From the NCBI GenBank assembly GCA_007922195.1, contig ML682038.1, positions 4,212,106-4,276,105 on the forward strand: a stretch of DNA of 64,000 nucleotides, written 5' to 3'. Shown here in pieces: positions 11,461-23,700 of this stretch. A program made the translations under genes and the position numbers. Source of the stretch: Podocnemis expansa (taxonomy: Eukaryota; Chordata; Testudines; Podocnemididae). Under the pieces are notes generated by a model that did not search any database, was not told the DNA's origin, and saw only the letters and a list, made by a program, of their open reading frames with translations. Positions within the stretch are counted from its first letter, which is position 1. Each line of letters opens with the position of its first letter.

Positions 11461-12459
11461 AGGTTCCTTGTCTTAATACTGATTTGGTTTTTTTTTCCCC
11501 TCAAAAATTGACAGATATGTCTAGAGTGTGGCATAGGTACATTTTTAATGAGCTTTTAAAAATCTAAAGAAATAAAATAGATAAATAAAATAAACCACAT
11601 ATTGTAGAAAGGTAGTTTGGTCTGTGTTAGCACAGACATGGAGGCAGTATCTGAGAATATGGTCATGGTGAAGTATTGGCCAATGTGTACATGTGTTCAG
11701 AATGGCTAGAATTTGAGTAATTAATGCCCATTTCATGTCATGACCTAGTTTGATCATGACTAGAAAAGGGAAGATTATTATTCACACCAAAGAATTTTTC
11801 GGAGGAAACTGTCAGGTGAGAATTACTTTCATTTTGTCATCTGTCAATACCAGTTTTAACTAAAGGTACAAGGAGAAGTCCTGATTGCCTAGCCACACAG
11901 TCCTGTAAAATAAATGTATCTGTAACAAATGTAAAAACATCTGAAGGAAGTGCAAAAGACCATAGCTGTAGCAAACACTGATTTTAAAAGGAAGAAAGTT
12001 TTAGAGAATGGTATTTCTCCTCAATTATGTTAAAGCAATTTGGCACTAATTTGAACCAAAGAGAGAGCCTAATATGTCAACTGCTCTGAAAAACAGTCCC
12101 AGCACCTAGATCTCTGCCTAAGCCCTAGTCTACAGTTACAGGGCTTTTCAGCAGCAGTAAATGGCAGATATTCAAGGCACATAAAATACCTTGTATATCT
12201 GCCGACGACTTTCTAAACTGACGATGCAGACTAGGGAAGCCAACTGCAAATGCTGTGCGGTCAGCTTTCAGCAACTCCATTTCCAGGGCAGGAGTTGCTG
12301 AAGCAATTTCTGAAGCAATTCAGTGGATTCTGACTCACTGCTGAATGGCGTCCAGAAGATCACGCTGATGGTGGCAATTTTGCTGCTATCAGGATAGGCA
12401 TTCCCTAAGTCTGCACAACTTAAGAGTTTTACAGAAATTATTCAAAGTGAAATGGAATG
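11461..12459. other. No gene recognised
   Basis: No supported coding region. CAGGGCAGGAGTTGCTGAAG and GAAGCAATTTCTGAAGCAATTC near 12285-12320 form short local repeats only. Confidence 0.4.
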
Positions 12460-12467
12460 CCTTAGGG

Positions 12468-13996
12468 CAGTGTTTGTCAAAGTGTGGGTCGTGACCCAGT
12501 ACTGATTCACAGATCGGCAGGTAATGGGTCACAGCACCAGTGCAGCACATGGGGAGGGGGTCTGCTGCCTCTCACTTCCCTGCCAGTCTCCAAGGGAGCC
12601 TAGGGGAGGTGGAGGAGAGGTAGCTAAGTACTGCACAGTAGGCATGCAAGATTCTAGCTTGGAGTTGTAGTTCACACTGCCTGAGGGTGGCAGGGAAGGG
12701 AAGGGAAGGGTAGAAAGACTACATTTCCCAGTGTGCTATGCGTGCATGTGTGCCTTTGCTATAGAATAGAATAGAATCATAGGGTTGGAAGGGACATCAT
12801 GAGATCATCTAGTCGTCCAGTAGCTGAGTTCTGGGCTACTGCTGGTTTGCGAGTGTCCAGGTCACTGTTGCCCCACAGGGGTGATGGGTGGCCAGAGCCC
12901 GCAGCCTTCATTCTCCCCTAGTGTGCATGTTTGCGGTGCTTGTGGGGGCTGGATGAGCTTGGGTCAGGGGGTTGCTCTGTCTTAGCAAGCCTGGGACGTG
13001 AGAGGCTCAGGGCTTCACTGGGTCAGAAGGGATCCATGGGGCTCTATGTCAGGGCTGGGCCATCTCAGGTGCAGTTGGGATGTGAGGACTAGGAGGTTGG
13101 AAAGGCCTGAGTAGCTTCTGGGAAGCAGCAGTGCAGGCTTGGTGGAGGTCTGAAGGGGACTTCAAACTCAGGTGCTGACAAGACTTTCAGTGACTGGAGT
13201 GGGTTTTGTGGCTGTGGAAAAGTACTGCCAGCTGGAGGAGTTTCAATCAGGACTGCTAGTATAAACATGTACTAAGGACACTTCCCATTGTCTTGCATGT
13301 CACTGGGAATGGTCACAGAACATAGTATGAAAACCCACAATTTGGATTTTGTAATGCAATAATCTTGTTCCGTAGAACAAAGTCTAAAAACCCTGGAGAA
13401 GTACCACTGCTGTAGAGCTGGAGGTGATGTGCTTAAGAGGGGCATGGAAGTGCTGAGAACATGGCCCAAGACTATACTACAGGTCATATGGAGGAATTGA
13501 AAAACGACCTTTTAGCTGAAGGACTAAACTGGTTGGTGGAGAGATAGGAGGATGGTGTAAATGTCTTTCAGCAAGACCCAGAGACTTGTGTCTCTGGTTA
13601 GACATCTCATTCCCCATTTTCAGGTGCTGGTACAGAGAGAAAAAGTAATGGGGCTTGCAAGGAAACTCATTTTTATATATTATTTTCTGGCCCAGGAGTA
13701 TCCAATTAATGAATATGAAGTTCCTGGCCTGTAACAGTCTGCTGGAAAGGAGAAATAGTTTTTCTTTTTGCACAACCATCCTAGATCCTGAGGGAAGTAA
13801 GCACGTGGCTACCCCTCGCTCCCCAGCTGGCCTGAGCTGCTGCTGGGAGAAGGGGCAGCCCATCCCCCCCAAAGCCATGGTTGCTGTTCAATTTTCTGGC
13901 AGTGGCTGCCTTTTTTTTTTTTTTTTAAGTAGAGGGTCACCACATGGCAGAGGGGTCCAGAACTGGGTCCCAAGGAAAAGAGTTTGACAACCACTG
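12468..13996. mobile_element. Non-autonomous hAT element with perfect 8-bp duplication
   Basis: The element starts CAGTGTTTGTCAAAGTGTG and its right end complements to CAGTGGTTGTCAAACTCTT. An identical 8-bp target duplication CCTTAGGG flanks it (12460-12467 and 13997-14004). CAGTG-type inverted ends with an 8-bp duplication define the hAT superfamily. At 1529 bp it lacks a recognisable transposase frame and was presumably moved by a related autonomous hAT. A CR1 tail sits inside it at about 12768-12825. Confidence 0.88.
12768..12825 (-). repeat. CR1 3' tail, very short copy
   Basis: TAGAATAGAATCATAGGGTT followed by GGAAGGGACATCATGAGATC and ATCTAGTC matches the complement of a CR1 3' end with its ATTCTA-type terminal repeat. 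Only about 55 bp are present, so this is a severely 5'-truncated insertion. It lies within the hAT element 12468-13996 and is therefore younger than that element, unless the hAT captured it. Confidence 0.8.
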
Positions 13997-14004
13997 CCTT
14001 AGGG

Positions 14005-14654
14005 AACCAGCTATTAATGTTATTTGTATGTGTACTTCCCATTAACTCACAGATGCTTGCTATGTAAATTCAGTGATAATCATTGTGGGTGACAGCAGAA
14101 AGTCAGATAATTAAACATCCATTTAAGGGAACATTACCATTTTCCATTTTTCTCTGTTTTTAATTTCAGTTCTTTTTATTATTGTTTTTAATTAGCTCAT
14201 AATTCATGCAACACATTCACACAGACTGTAACACACCCTGCCCACAAACACACAAAACCACTAAAGATATTTTTACTAACACAGATAAATATACAGAATG
14301 AAAGACACATCCTGAAGACCTTACGTAGTGTCTCCTGAATATTTACTCAAGCAAAACACATTCAGTTTGCCAGACTGAGGACTTCCAAAGATGGGGCCTC
14401 ATCTACAGCCCTGTGAAGTCCATGGAAAGACTCCCATTGACCTCAATAGGCTTTGGATCAAGTCCTTGTAGCATAGAGTTTTAACACACACAAGTTATTG
14501 ATGAGCACAAATACAGTGGAGAGTTTGCCTAATCAGTGTTACATAAATTCAGTTGTTGAACATATGTTATGTGTGATAAGGTATATAGGGAAAGGATGGT
14601 GCAGTGGTGAGAATGTTAATCTGAAATTTAGGATTATATGTACCTGAGCAGAGG
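14005..14654. other. No gene recognised
   Basis: Non-coding sequence with CACACA-rich patches (about 14215-14260). No repeat boundary seen. Confidence 0.4.
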
Positions 14655-15007
14655 AATCACACTCCTAGCTCATAGCATAAATATAGGCTAACTCCTTCTG
14701 TGCCTCACTTGCCTATCTGTAAAATGGGCTAATAGTAGCCCCCTACCCTCTCCAGGAATATTGTGAGATTAAATGTATTTAAAGACTATGAAACACTCAC
14801 ATACAATGGTAATGGGGTCATAGAAGGATCATTCATGGATGTTATTTATTTGTATCTGTACTTCAAAATTAACAGGATTAACGATGAGGTATTACCATTT
14901 TCACAGTTCTCCTTCCTACAATATTTTCTTAGTGCCAGGGCAAATGGATAACTAGTAGCATGAAATATCTAGGATTTCTCCTTAATAGAGCTTAAACATT
15001 ATGAAAG
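14655..15007. repeat. MIR/L2-like repeat segment, copy 2
   Basis: Second copy of the block at 2589-2937, in the same orientation. It has the CTGTGCCTCACTTGC and CTGTAAAATGGGCTAATAG core and the same downstream sequence through AACATTATGAAAG. The flanks of the two copies differ, so both edges are sharp. The block could be a dispersed repeat longer than the MIR core or a local duplication. Confidence 0.7.
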
Positions 15008-16238
15008 ATATTAGCTTGCACAATTGTACAATTGCTGTTCAATGACAAAATAAATTGGAACAAGATGCAATTTACTGTGTGGGATTAAATACAATCATTA
15101 GAATGATTACTATCCTTAGGTTTAATTATGTTTTCAGTATGCCATACTTACAGATGCTTAATGGGCTCAATAAACAAATGCATGCTCTAATTAAAAAAAA
15201 TCTGTATAGGAAAATCTAAATAAAAAAACCCACAAGATGAAAATGAGAAATTGTGCAGCTGAAAAAATCTACAGGGTATTTAAATTGCCCTCATTTGAAT
15301 CTTTATTACCTGACAAATAGTCTGGTGCATTGTCATGCAAAAGGTGATATTCTAAATTGTGTGTCCAAGCTATGTCCTAAGCCCTAAGGTATGTCCAAGG
15401 CAACAGTCCAATGCAGTCTTTTCCATAAGATGATTTATAAGAGTCAGGAAAAAGTCGCAGGCAAATAGACTGATAAAACCTGGATTGCTTAAGTTAAAAG
15501 AATGGTGATAAGGTATCAGCAAAACTACTTGTAAAATTTAAGAAGACAACAAGATAGAAGATTTTTAAAAGTCAGTGGACATGTTTATAGAAGAAATCAA
15601 AATAGGTTTTGATTGATTAATATTAATAGAATGAGGCTGCCATCTGTTCTTGGAGATTGTTTATCTAAGACTTTCTGAGGGTCATCACAGCAACCGAACA
15701 CCTGCTGTGGAGAAGGGTCTCAGAGCCAAGGCTTCAGCCTGAGCCCAAATGTCTACACAGCAATTTTTAACCCCACAGCCTGAGTGCTGCCTGCCTGTTT
15801 CAGCAGATCCAGGCTAGACATGGCTGAGGTGAAGGTCTTTTATTTCAATGTATATGTAGCATAAGGGCAGTGAGTGGGACGTATGAACTGGAAGGAATCA
15901 GGTTTGCCATCATGACTGCTCCCCCCACCATCTTCTAGGGCCCTCATTATGGCACCATTGGTCCTTCACCATCCTGATTCTGAAAGATATTCTGGCAAGA
16001 ACGGAACAGAGAAAGGGAACCAATGACAATATCACATCCACTGACTTTGGCTAAATCCTGAAGAGCATCTGGAATGTGAAACTTGACTTCCTGCTTTTAC
16101 CCCCACCCTCAAATATCCATTTTGTTCCCCCACTTGTTTCTTTTCTCCCACCTTTCTCCTTTAACACCTGTGTAATAAGTGTCTGGCTTAGTTTGCCAAG
16201 ACTGAATCTTTTGCTCCTCTGCTGTGAGCCTGTGACCA
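15008..16238. other. No gene recognised
   Basis: AT-rich non-coding sequence up to about 15600, then mixed composition. No supported ORF or repeat boundary. Confidence 0.4.
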
Positions 16239-16709
16239 GTGATGCATAGAGGTTAAAGTATAATTTGGTGGGCCCTGGAATCCTCTGGCACAGGTGGGCC
16301 CCTCAATACCCATTCCCAGAACCCACCCCCAGATTCAGACAGACAGACAGACATCCACCCACCCACATACACACAACCACCCCCAGACAGACACAGAGAC
16401 ACACGAAACCCCCAGCAGCATGCCCCCCAAAGCTCTTACCTTGGCTGTTGGCAGGCTGCCTGACCAGCTGGAAGCTGTTTCCAGCCCCAGGCTGCTCCAT
16501 TCTCCAGGGGGGAGATTCACAAACTCCTGGCCTGCCCCAGCTCTCTGCTGGCTGGGCTTAAGGTGGAACAGGGTTTAAGGTGGCGCTACCAGAACACAGT
16601 GTTCCAGTGGGTTCCTCTATTTTTAGGGGCCCCGGAACGCTGCCAACCTAAAAATAGGGGGCCTGGAACTGCGTTCCCCCTTACTTTAACCCCTGGTGAT
16701 ACACCAGTA
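16239..16709. mobile_element. Candidate non-autonomous DNA transposon
   Basis: The left end CAGTGATGCATAGAGGTTAA and the complement of the right end, CTGGTGTATCACCAGGGGTT, share a TRNNNNAGRGGTTAAAGTA pattern, so imperfect inverted ends are present. Inside are a CAGACAGACA/CCACCCACCC simple-repeat patch (about 16336-16400) and a hairpin made of CTAAAAATAGGGG and CTCTATTTTTAGGGG with GGAACGC/GCGTTCC (about 16612-16675). No clear target duplication was found, so superfamily is not assigned. Confidence 0.45.
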
Positions 16710-18712
16710 AAGAATGCCCTGAACAACTCGATGCTGGTCCCAGTTTACCAGGCTACATAGTAGCTGATCAGCCCATGTGCTGTGCTTGTGTTTCTCGAGC
16801 AGTGAAGCTGCAAATGAGATTCTGCACTGGGAGACAGAAGCTGTGTTTTCCATCTTTATTGTTCTTTGCTGACTTATTTTGTATTGGTTTTGGTGCCCAA
16901 GGTTTTCAAAATCCTGAACTGTGGTAACTTTATCTTGTTTTCTCCAAGGGGCATGAGGAATAAATCAATGGGAGCACAGCTCCTCCATCTGATGAATGAT
17001 TGACGCTTGAAGCTCCTTCATTATTTAGTCTCAAGCACACATTCAATAGCAATAGTTCAGAGCACCACAGATTGTTACCCAACATCTGAGAGGGTTTTGA
17101 GTGATCAACACCCCAGCTTCTATTTACTCTCCTTCCATCCAATTGCTGGGAAAATGTCAGGCTCTGCTCAAAGGGAGGCTTTCTCAAAGTGCTCCAAAGC
17201 ATACTCTCTTACTAACTCAAACTAAGTGCTGAATTCATAGAAGCTTCTAGTGGATCACCAACTGTCCTAACTTCTGCAAATTGCTCATTATCTTTTATCA
17301 GCAAAGCATTTCCAGTCATAATAACAATAAAACTTATATGTTAGTGGCATTCAGGTCCAAGGTCAGCTGTCCACGCACTCCCTTCCATTTTCAGAGTTCA
17401 TTAATTCTCTTTCCCATCCCAATTAGCAAAACTGCAATCATGCAGCTGTTTAGCATTGACTATGAGAACCCTCGCAATTATTCCTAACTATATGGTAATT
17501 GGTTTTCAGCTGATAGTGGCTGGACATGCAAACTGGGTGCAGTTAAGTCAAGTTCAATTCTTTCACTACTGTCTTCAGGGAAACAGGTTTGGACTTCAAC
17601 AACCACCATGTCTACACTGCAGACTCAATGCAAGTTGTACCACATGCTGTTGCCTGGCCCTACTTAAAGCCCAGCTCAAAACCTTTTAACACAGATATAG
17701 GGGTGAACTGGACCCAAGTTAGCATGCTTGACTGAGGGAATGAGGTAGAGTGCATGTTGAGCCGTGATTCCAATGCTTGCCACAATGCAGTGTGAAGGCA
17801 GCAAAAATGTGGGTACTTAGACTCATGTTTAGTTAATCCTCCAATCGCATACCAGCAATTCCCCATCCCGGTTACTTTCAATCCTTTTATCTACTCACTT
17901 GCTACCAGTAGCTACTGCCAGTTTATAAATCTTTACTTAGCATCTAAACTTTTATTTTCATATGGCTCATTCCAGTTTTGGTGCAGCTCAGCACAGCCTA
18001 GAAGACAGCCATCAGCCATAGGCTGCCAACTGGCTAGAGGATCACAGCAGGAGTATTCTAATTCCCTAACATACCAGTAGCATTCCAAGTCTACTGTGCC
18101 TTGTAAGCAAGACTATTGGTCTTTCAGCAGCTAAGTCTTGTAGGCACTAGCCCCATTGGGTCCTGTAATCACACAGACACATGATAAAGAGAGAGGGTAT
18201 TCTACTAGGGCTGAAAGGAAAGGAGAAAGGTCAGAAATACATTAGGTACACAGGCTTACACGGTTACAGTTCAAAATGAGCTATAGCTGTAAATGTTCAC
18301 GTTCTTGAAACCTACTGCCTGGTGTGCCCTCTCCAGTCTAGTCTCTACTCAAGCAATTAGGGGCTTGTAAATTACCAGGGCAGGTTCAGTTAGTCAGTCT
18401 AATTTGGGTCCTGTCCGCATTGGCTCCCTGCCCAGCCCCTGCTGCTCTTCTGTAAGTCCTACACAGACCTACATCCATCTATAATGTCCAGCAGTTAGAG
18501 CATGTTCCACATGCATCGCTGTATACAACTCCTGGGGGTTCCTCTCTGCATTCAACTTCTCTGCACCTCCTGGGCTGCCATGCAGTTGCCACTTTCCAAA
18601 AGAACTCAACCACTTCCTGGTTCGGAATTATGCCCCTTATTTGGCCTGGGGAAAGGAAGTGCAGGGGGTAAGAATGGATTTTTTAATAATTTCATTTGGT
18701 TGTACAATACAT
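16710..18712. other. No gene recognised
   Basis: About 2 kb with only short ORFs that have no recognisable domain. No inverted ends or tandem arrays seen. Confidence 0.4.
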
Positions 18713-18771
18713 TGGTGTGAAATATATAAAGTCTATATCTGTATGTATAGATGATATAAAATCCACACCAA
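18713..18771. repeat. Short AT-rich hairpin
   Basis: TTGGTGTGAAATATATAAAG and the complement of the segment ending CCACACCAA pair over about 26 bp per arm with several mismatches. It lies next to the C-terminal end of the decayed Harbinger transposase and could be part of that element's end, but this is not shown. Confidence 0.4.
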
Positions 18772-18849
18772 ACCAACAATCTGGCTGCAATTTTGATAGG
18801 TACACCACATTACATTACAGTTCTGCATCATAAGCCATCATGATAGCAC

Positions 18850-21090
18850 CACATCTCATCCACAACGCATTCACTGGCCAAGAACTGGGCACAGAAGACA
18901 TCCCTAATTTCCCTTGTCTATCTCATCCTAAATGAGTGATTCTGTTTGCCTTACCAAGCCTGCGAACCAGTAGTGTCTTGAGACCTCTCCACGCAGAAAT
19001 ACTCATCGGTACCTTCTCACATTTTGTGTGGGTTGTAGCATGCCACAATAAAATGGATGGCATTGGCTACACAGGCATCCGAACAATTTTGTTAGTGTCT
19101 TTTCCCCTTTAGCTTGGCAAATGCGCACTTCACACCATCCTGCAAGTGCTAAGTGTGCAATTAAACCTTCTTCTGCTGGCTTCTTTGAGGTCAGGTTTTG
19201 GTTTCATTAGACATGGGAGGAAATGGGATGTACTATCCCTTAAAATACTGATGATACTGACAACCTGTTGATAGTCATGTCATTTTGAGGGAATAGTGCC
19301 CCTGCTTAGCAAGACAGGTAAACACCAGATCTCTTCAGCTACCTGGTGGCATGGTCCTTTCCCATACATCCCTCACTGGTGTTCATGAACCTGCTTCCGT
19401 GATCAACCAAGGCTTGAAAAATGCTAATTAGTCCTTTTGGGTTCATATATTCATATGCTCTTTTTCCTATCAGCCATAGATGACCCTAGAGCAGTGGTTC
19501 CCAACCTTTTCTCTACTACGACACCCCTTGAGGCCTTCAGTTATGCGGCAGCACACTGCCATGACAAAAATCATGAATATTCAAATTAACATGAATATTC
19601 ATGAGCCATGGCACTGTGTTTTGGGGCCACAGTTTGGGGCTCCAGCTCAGGGAACACCCCCAGCTGGGCTACATGGGGCTGCTGCCCACAGCCAGCTCTA
19701 GCTCAGGGACTCCCCCACCTGCAGCCAGGGACATTTGGGCCTGCTGCCTGCGGCTTCGGGGAACCCACCAGCTGGGGGGTCGCATGGCGTTGCCTCCAAC
19801 AGCAGCAGCTCTGGCTCCGGGGTACCCCGGGGCTGGGGCCACATGGGGCTGCTCCTGCGGCTCCGGCTAACTCCTCCTTGCCCCCCCCCACCTGGGACTA
19901 CATGGGGCTTCCGCTGTTACTCCAGCTTTGGGGAATACCCCTGGCCCTGACCACATGGGGCCTCCACCCAGGGCCATCCCTAAGGGGTTGCGGGCTCTCC
20001 CAACCCTTGGCATTGGGGGGCAGGGCCAGCAGGCCCAGGGGAGGGGCAGACCCCTGCCCTGCTCCCCCCATGCTGGGGACCGGGAGAGTGGCCAAAAGGG
20101 CATCCAGTGCAGCTCTGCCGGTCCGCCCCCCCCGCCACGCACACTGCTCTCGGCTCCCGCCAGAGCAGTGGGGAGGGGATGGGAGGCAGCACAGCTGGAG
20201 CAGGGCGGGGCAGCAATACTGGCCCCGTGCTGCCTCCCACCCTCTCCCTCCCCCTCCCTCGCGCCCCCCAAGCGCGGGCGGCCGGGGGGGGGGGGGGTCG
20301 CGGACTGGCAGTGCTGCACCATCTGCTCTTTTGGCCGCTTGCCTGGCTCCGGCATGGGGGGGCAGCTGAGAAGCCGCACAGGGCCCTGGGCAGCCGCCCC
20401 GGTCCCTACCCTGTGAACGGCCCTGGCTCCACCACAGCTCTGGGGAACTCCCCCCACCCCCCAGCTGGGACCACATGGGACCTCTGCCATGGCTTCAGCT
20501 TCCACTGCGGGGAACACCCCTGACAGTGGCCACATGGGGCCTCCGCTGCAGCTCTGCCTCCACGACACACTGGAGGAGTTGCTGCGGCACATCAGTTCGG
20601 AACCACTGCCCTCGAGCAGTCTGGAGATCTCCTTCTCTGCAAGCCAGGTCTTATTACATGCAGGTTTTTGTGCCCATCACGATTGTTAATCATCTCACAA
20701 ACCTGCACCACTAATAGTTGATGTGCCAAAACCAAATTGGTTTTCCATGTATCTGTAACAGTCTGGAGTAGTCAGCTTCCAGAGAGCAATTGCCACCTGC
20801 TTCTGAGCCAGTATGGCCTCTCTCATTTGTATGTCCTGATGCTGGTGGGTTGGTGCAAGCTCCTTACAGAGTTCCAGGAAGGTGAGATTCCTCCTGCATA
20901 AGTTCAGATGCTATTGCTGGTCATTCCAGGTCTGCATGATAGCATGATCCTACCACTGTGGTTGTTGCCCTTCCACAGAAACACACAAGGAATTTGCAGT
21001 AATTGCAACATGCATAAGAGCCCTCCAGTCTTCCATGATATACCTTGCTTTGAGTCGTGCCTTTCTAGTTGAGAAAATGTTACCAAATGT
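18850..21090 (-). pseudogene. PIF/Harbinger DDE transposase, decayed and split
   Basis: Minus-strand translation gives, in order, ELAPTHQHQDIQMREAILAQ, then the KQVAIALWKLTTPDCYR block and FGFGTSTISGAG (about 20860-20690). After an inserted element come IFQALVDHGSRFMN and MGKDHATR (about 19430-19335), a degenerate PFPPMSNET segment, and CAFAKLKGK (about 19130-19100). These match the conserved order of HARBI1-like transposases: the helix-turn-helix-like N-terminal region, then parts of the DDE nuclease. There are several frameshifts and stops and a gap between the halves, so it is dead. In an intact element this protein with a Myb-like partner cuts and joins the element ends. The hAT at 19492-20608 interrupts it. 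Confidence 0.8.
19492..20608. mobile_element. GC-rich non-autonomous hAT element inside the Harbinger remnant
   Basis: The left end CAGTGGTTCCCAACCTTTTC and the complement of the right end CAGTGGTTCCGAACTGATGT are hAT-type inverted ends. The flanks are CCCTAGAG (19484-19491) and CCCTCGAG (20609-20616), an 8-bp duplication with one mismatch. The interior is GC-rich and contains at least six copies of an (A)CATGGGGCTNCTGC-type unit spaced roughly 50-80 bp, a degenerate minisatellite. Long overlapping ORFs on both strands (up to 253 codons) come from the GC bias and are not genes. Confidence 0.85.
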
Positions 21091-21194
21091 CAATCAAAAT
21101 CTTGCAGAATGTCTTTTCTGCTGTATAATTCATCCACAAGCCTGAGTGGTTCTTCCAATAGATTCATGTTCTGGACCAAATACAATCATGATGA

Positions 21195-22265
21195 ATGCAG
21201 AGCTGCAAGGAGGGTTGTCATTGTCTCAACATATATCTCAAAAGACTGAAGTTCCATATCCATCATTCCCTATCTAGATTAGGAAACCAGTACGTCGCTC
21301 TCAACTTAAAAGATGCATATGTTCACACTGCTATCTTTCCCAGCCACAGGCACGTTATCTTCTTTATGGTAGCCCGCTGCCTCTACCAATTTACAACGTT
21401 GGCATCTGCCCCAAGACTGTCTGTAGCCTCATTCCACTTTCCTGCCCAAGGTAGTGTCTCAGTTTCACTGTAACCAAGATATATTTCTCCCAATGTTCTT
21501 TTCCAAGCTACATGGCTTGGTGGAACAATGGAGGTGGCACGTGCTTGATCTTAGGCAAGCATTAGCTCATTACATTTGAAGTACTAAGTTATTCTGAATA
21601 ACTATGCCACACTTTGTCTCAGTGGCAGATAGGATGAAAGGCTTAACTGTCTCCACCCAGTGCATTTTCTACTGGATAACTTCCTGCATTAAGTGTTCTT
21701 ATGAGCAGGTGAGGGTGCCTCTCCTTGGTGTGATGATAACCCACTCCATCAGAGCTCAAGTGTCTTCAATGGCCTTTTCTGGTGCAGGAACCGGTGCAGG
21801 ACATCTGTAGAGCTGTCACCTGTTCATTAGTGCACAATTTCATGGCTCACTATACCATGTCCAGCAGGCATGAGATGATGTCAGGTTTGGCAAAGCAGTG
21901 CTTCAGTCATTTCATCTGCAACTCTGGACCCACCTCTAGGGTATTGCTTCTGAGTTACCTAGAATGGAAGTGACATCAGCAACACTTGCAGAAGAGAGAG
22001 TGGTTACTCATCTTATAGCTGTTGCCCTTCATGGTGTGTTGTTCATGTCCCCGCTGTCAGAGTTGACAGCGAGAAGGAACTAGGGAACATAGGGCCAGCG
22101 GTGCCTGTTATACTGCAAAATGTGTACAGGACTCCAGGGGGTACTGGAGCCCAACCTACAGGTACTGATGAAGGGGAAAAAAATGTGGTAACTGTGTACG
22201 GAGGCAAATGTACAGCTAAAAAGGAACGGACATGAACAACACATCTCAAAGAACAACAGTTACAA
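21195..22265 (+). pseudogene. Decayed DIRS-type element (RT and recombinase pieces)
   Basis: The plus strand encodes an RT block with YVALNLKDAYVHTAIFPSHR and VARCLYQFTTL (about 21290-21400), equivalent to motif A and the following region of the DIRS element at 31-36 kb. Next comes a recombinase-like block with VADRMKGLTVSTQCIFYWI (21622-21690) and HSIRAQVSSMAF (around 21745-21780), matching the HxxR region of a tyrosine recombinase. The end (about 21985-22265) has complementary pieces such as GTGTTGTTCATGTCC and GGACATGAACAACAC, consistent with a DIRS terminal and internal complementary region. RNase H and most of the recombinase are deleted, and stops are frequent. Confidence 0.75.
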
Positions 22266-23505
22266 GATTAAGTTTCAAAGGGGCAGTTGTCTTAGTATAC
22301 TTCTGCAAAACAAGCAAGGAGTCCTGTGTCACTTAAAGACTAAAATATTTATTTATCACATGAGCTTTTGTGGGAGAAAATCCCACTTAGTCTGACGCTT
22401 CGAAGATGGGTACAAAATGGTAGAAAAATAAATGCAGGGAAGTATAAGTCATGGGATCAGGTCATACCATAACAGCAGATCAAAGCAGTTGTTAAGATTC
22501 AAACACTGGGAGACAGCACACAGAGGAAGGTGAGGTCAAATCACCTGTTGTAATGGAAAAAGAATCCATAGTCACAATTTAATCCTGCTTTCACACAATT
22601 GAATCTGCATATCATTTCCAATTCTGCTGTTTCTTTTTGAAGTCTTGATGTCTTACTGACTTGCTTGAGCACAGCTGTTAACAAATCATCAACAGAGTGA
22701 TTAGAAAGATTGAAGTGCTCAGCAGCTGGTTTTTGAATGTTGTGATTTCTGATGTCAGTTGTGTGTCCATTTATTCTATTGCGCAGAGATTGCCCTGTTC
22801 ATCCAATGTAGAAGGTGTGAGGTCATTTCTTGCACATGATGGCATAAATCACATTGGTGGATGATCAGGTGAATGAGCCGTTGATGGAGCAGCTGGTCCT
22901 ATGATGGTATCTTTTGTGCAGATATGTGGGCAAAGTTGGCAACATGGCTTGTTGGGGTATGTGCCTTTAATGGTTCTGCTGTTAGGTCTGTAGTTGCTGG
23001 TGAGCATCTGCTCAAGGTTAGGGGGCTGTCTGTAGGTGAGGAGAGATCTGTCTCCCGAGGCTTACAAGAGTGAAGCAATGTTCCCTGTAAGCTGCGCCAG
23101 TGAGCGGTGGCGCAGCTGCCTCTGCTCACCGGCGCAGCAAGCACCGACCGCAGCGCAGAGCTGGGGTCAGGGCTGGCGGGGAGCAGAAGTGGGGAGCGGT
23201 GGGGGCCGTGGCTGGCGGGGGGCAGCGGAAGCTGGGAGGAGAGGAGCCGGGGTCGGGGCTGACAGGGAGCAGAAGCCGGGAGCGGCGGGGAGCAGCAGGC
23301 AGCAGAAGCCGGGAGGAGAGGAGCCGAGGTTGGGGCTGGTGGGGAGCAGAAGAAGCAGGGGTCGGGGCTGGGTTGGGGGCTCCCAGGCTGGGAGCAGATT
23401 AGAAGCCTAGGATAAGCTCATGGCACGCGGGGGGGGGGGGGAGGGGAGGGTTGATGTGTAAGGAAACGTCTTGTTTCCCTTTCAAGTCCTTGCTGCCCCA
23501 TAGGT

Positions 23506-23700
23506 CAGTGGTTCCCAACGTTTTCTCTGCCATGGCACTCCTTGCTACCTTTAATTCATTTGAGGCACACTGCCATGTAGTTTCCGAATGAAGCCATATA
23601 TTTTCATGAGCCAATGAGGCAATCCAGAGCGCTCTGAGTAGTTTTTCAAAAAACTTTGTGACACACCTGTGTGCTGTGACACAGTGGTTGGGAAACAGTG
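23506..23700. mobile_element. Small hAT MITE
   Basis: Starts CAGTGGTTCCCAACGTTTTC. The right end reads ACACAGTGGTTGGGAAACAGTG, whose complement shares the GTTTCCCAAC pattern. Flanks CCATAGGT and GGCTAGGT agree in 5 of 8 positions, so the target duplication is degraded. The interior also has GGCACACTGCCATG, common in non-autonomous hAT elements. Non-coding. Confidence 0.65.

Noticed and set aside
19608..20592. Long overlapping ORFs on both strands (up to 253 codons)
   Set aside because: They lie inside a GC-rich hAT with minisatellite-like units, overlap in several frames and have no domain; stop codons are rare there because of base composition.
22899..23410. Gly/Arg-rich ORFs (81-124 codons)
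   Set aside because: They cross the PLE/hAT boundary at 23076 and follow a GC-rich repeat; no protein family is evident.
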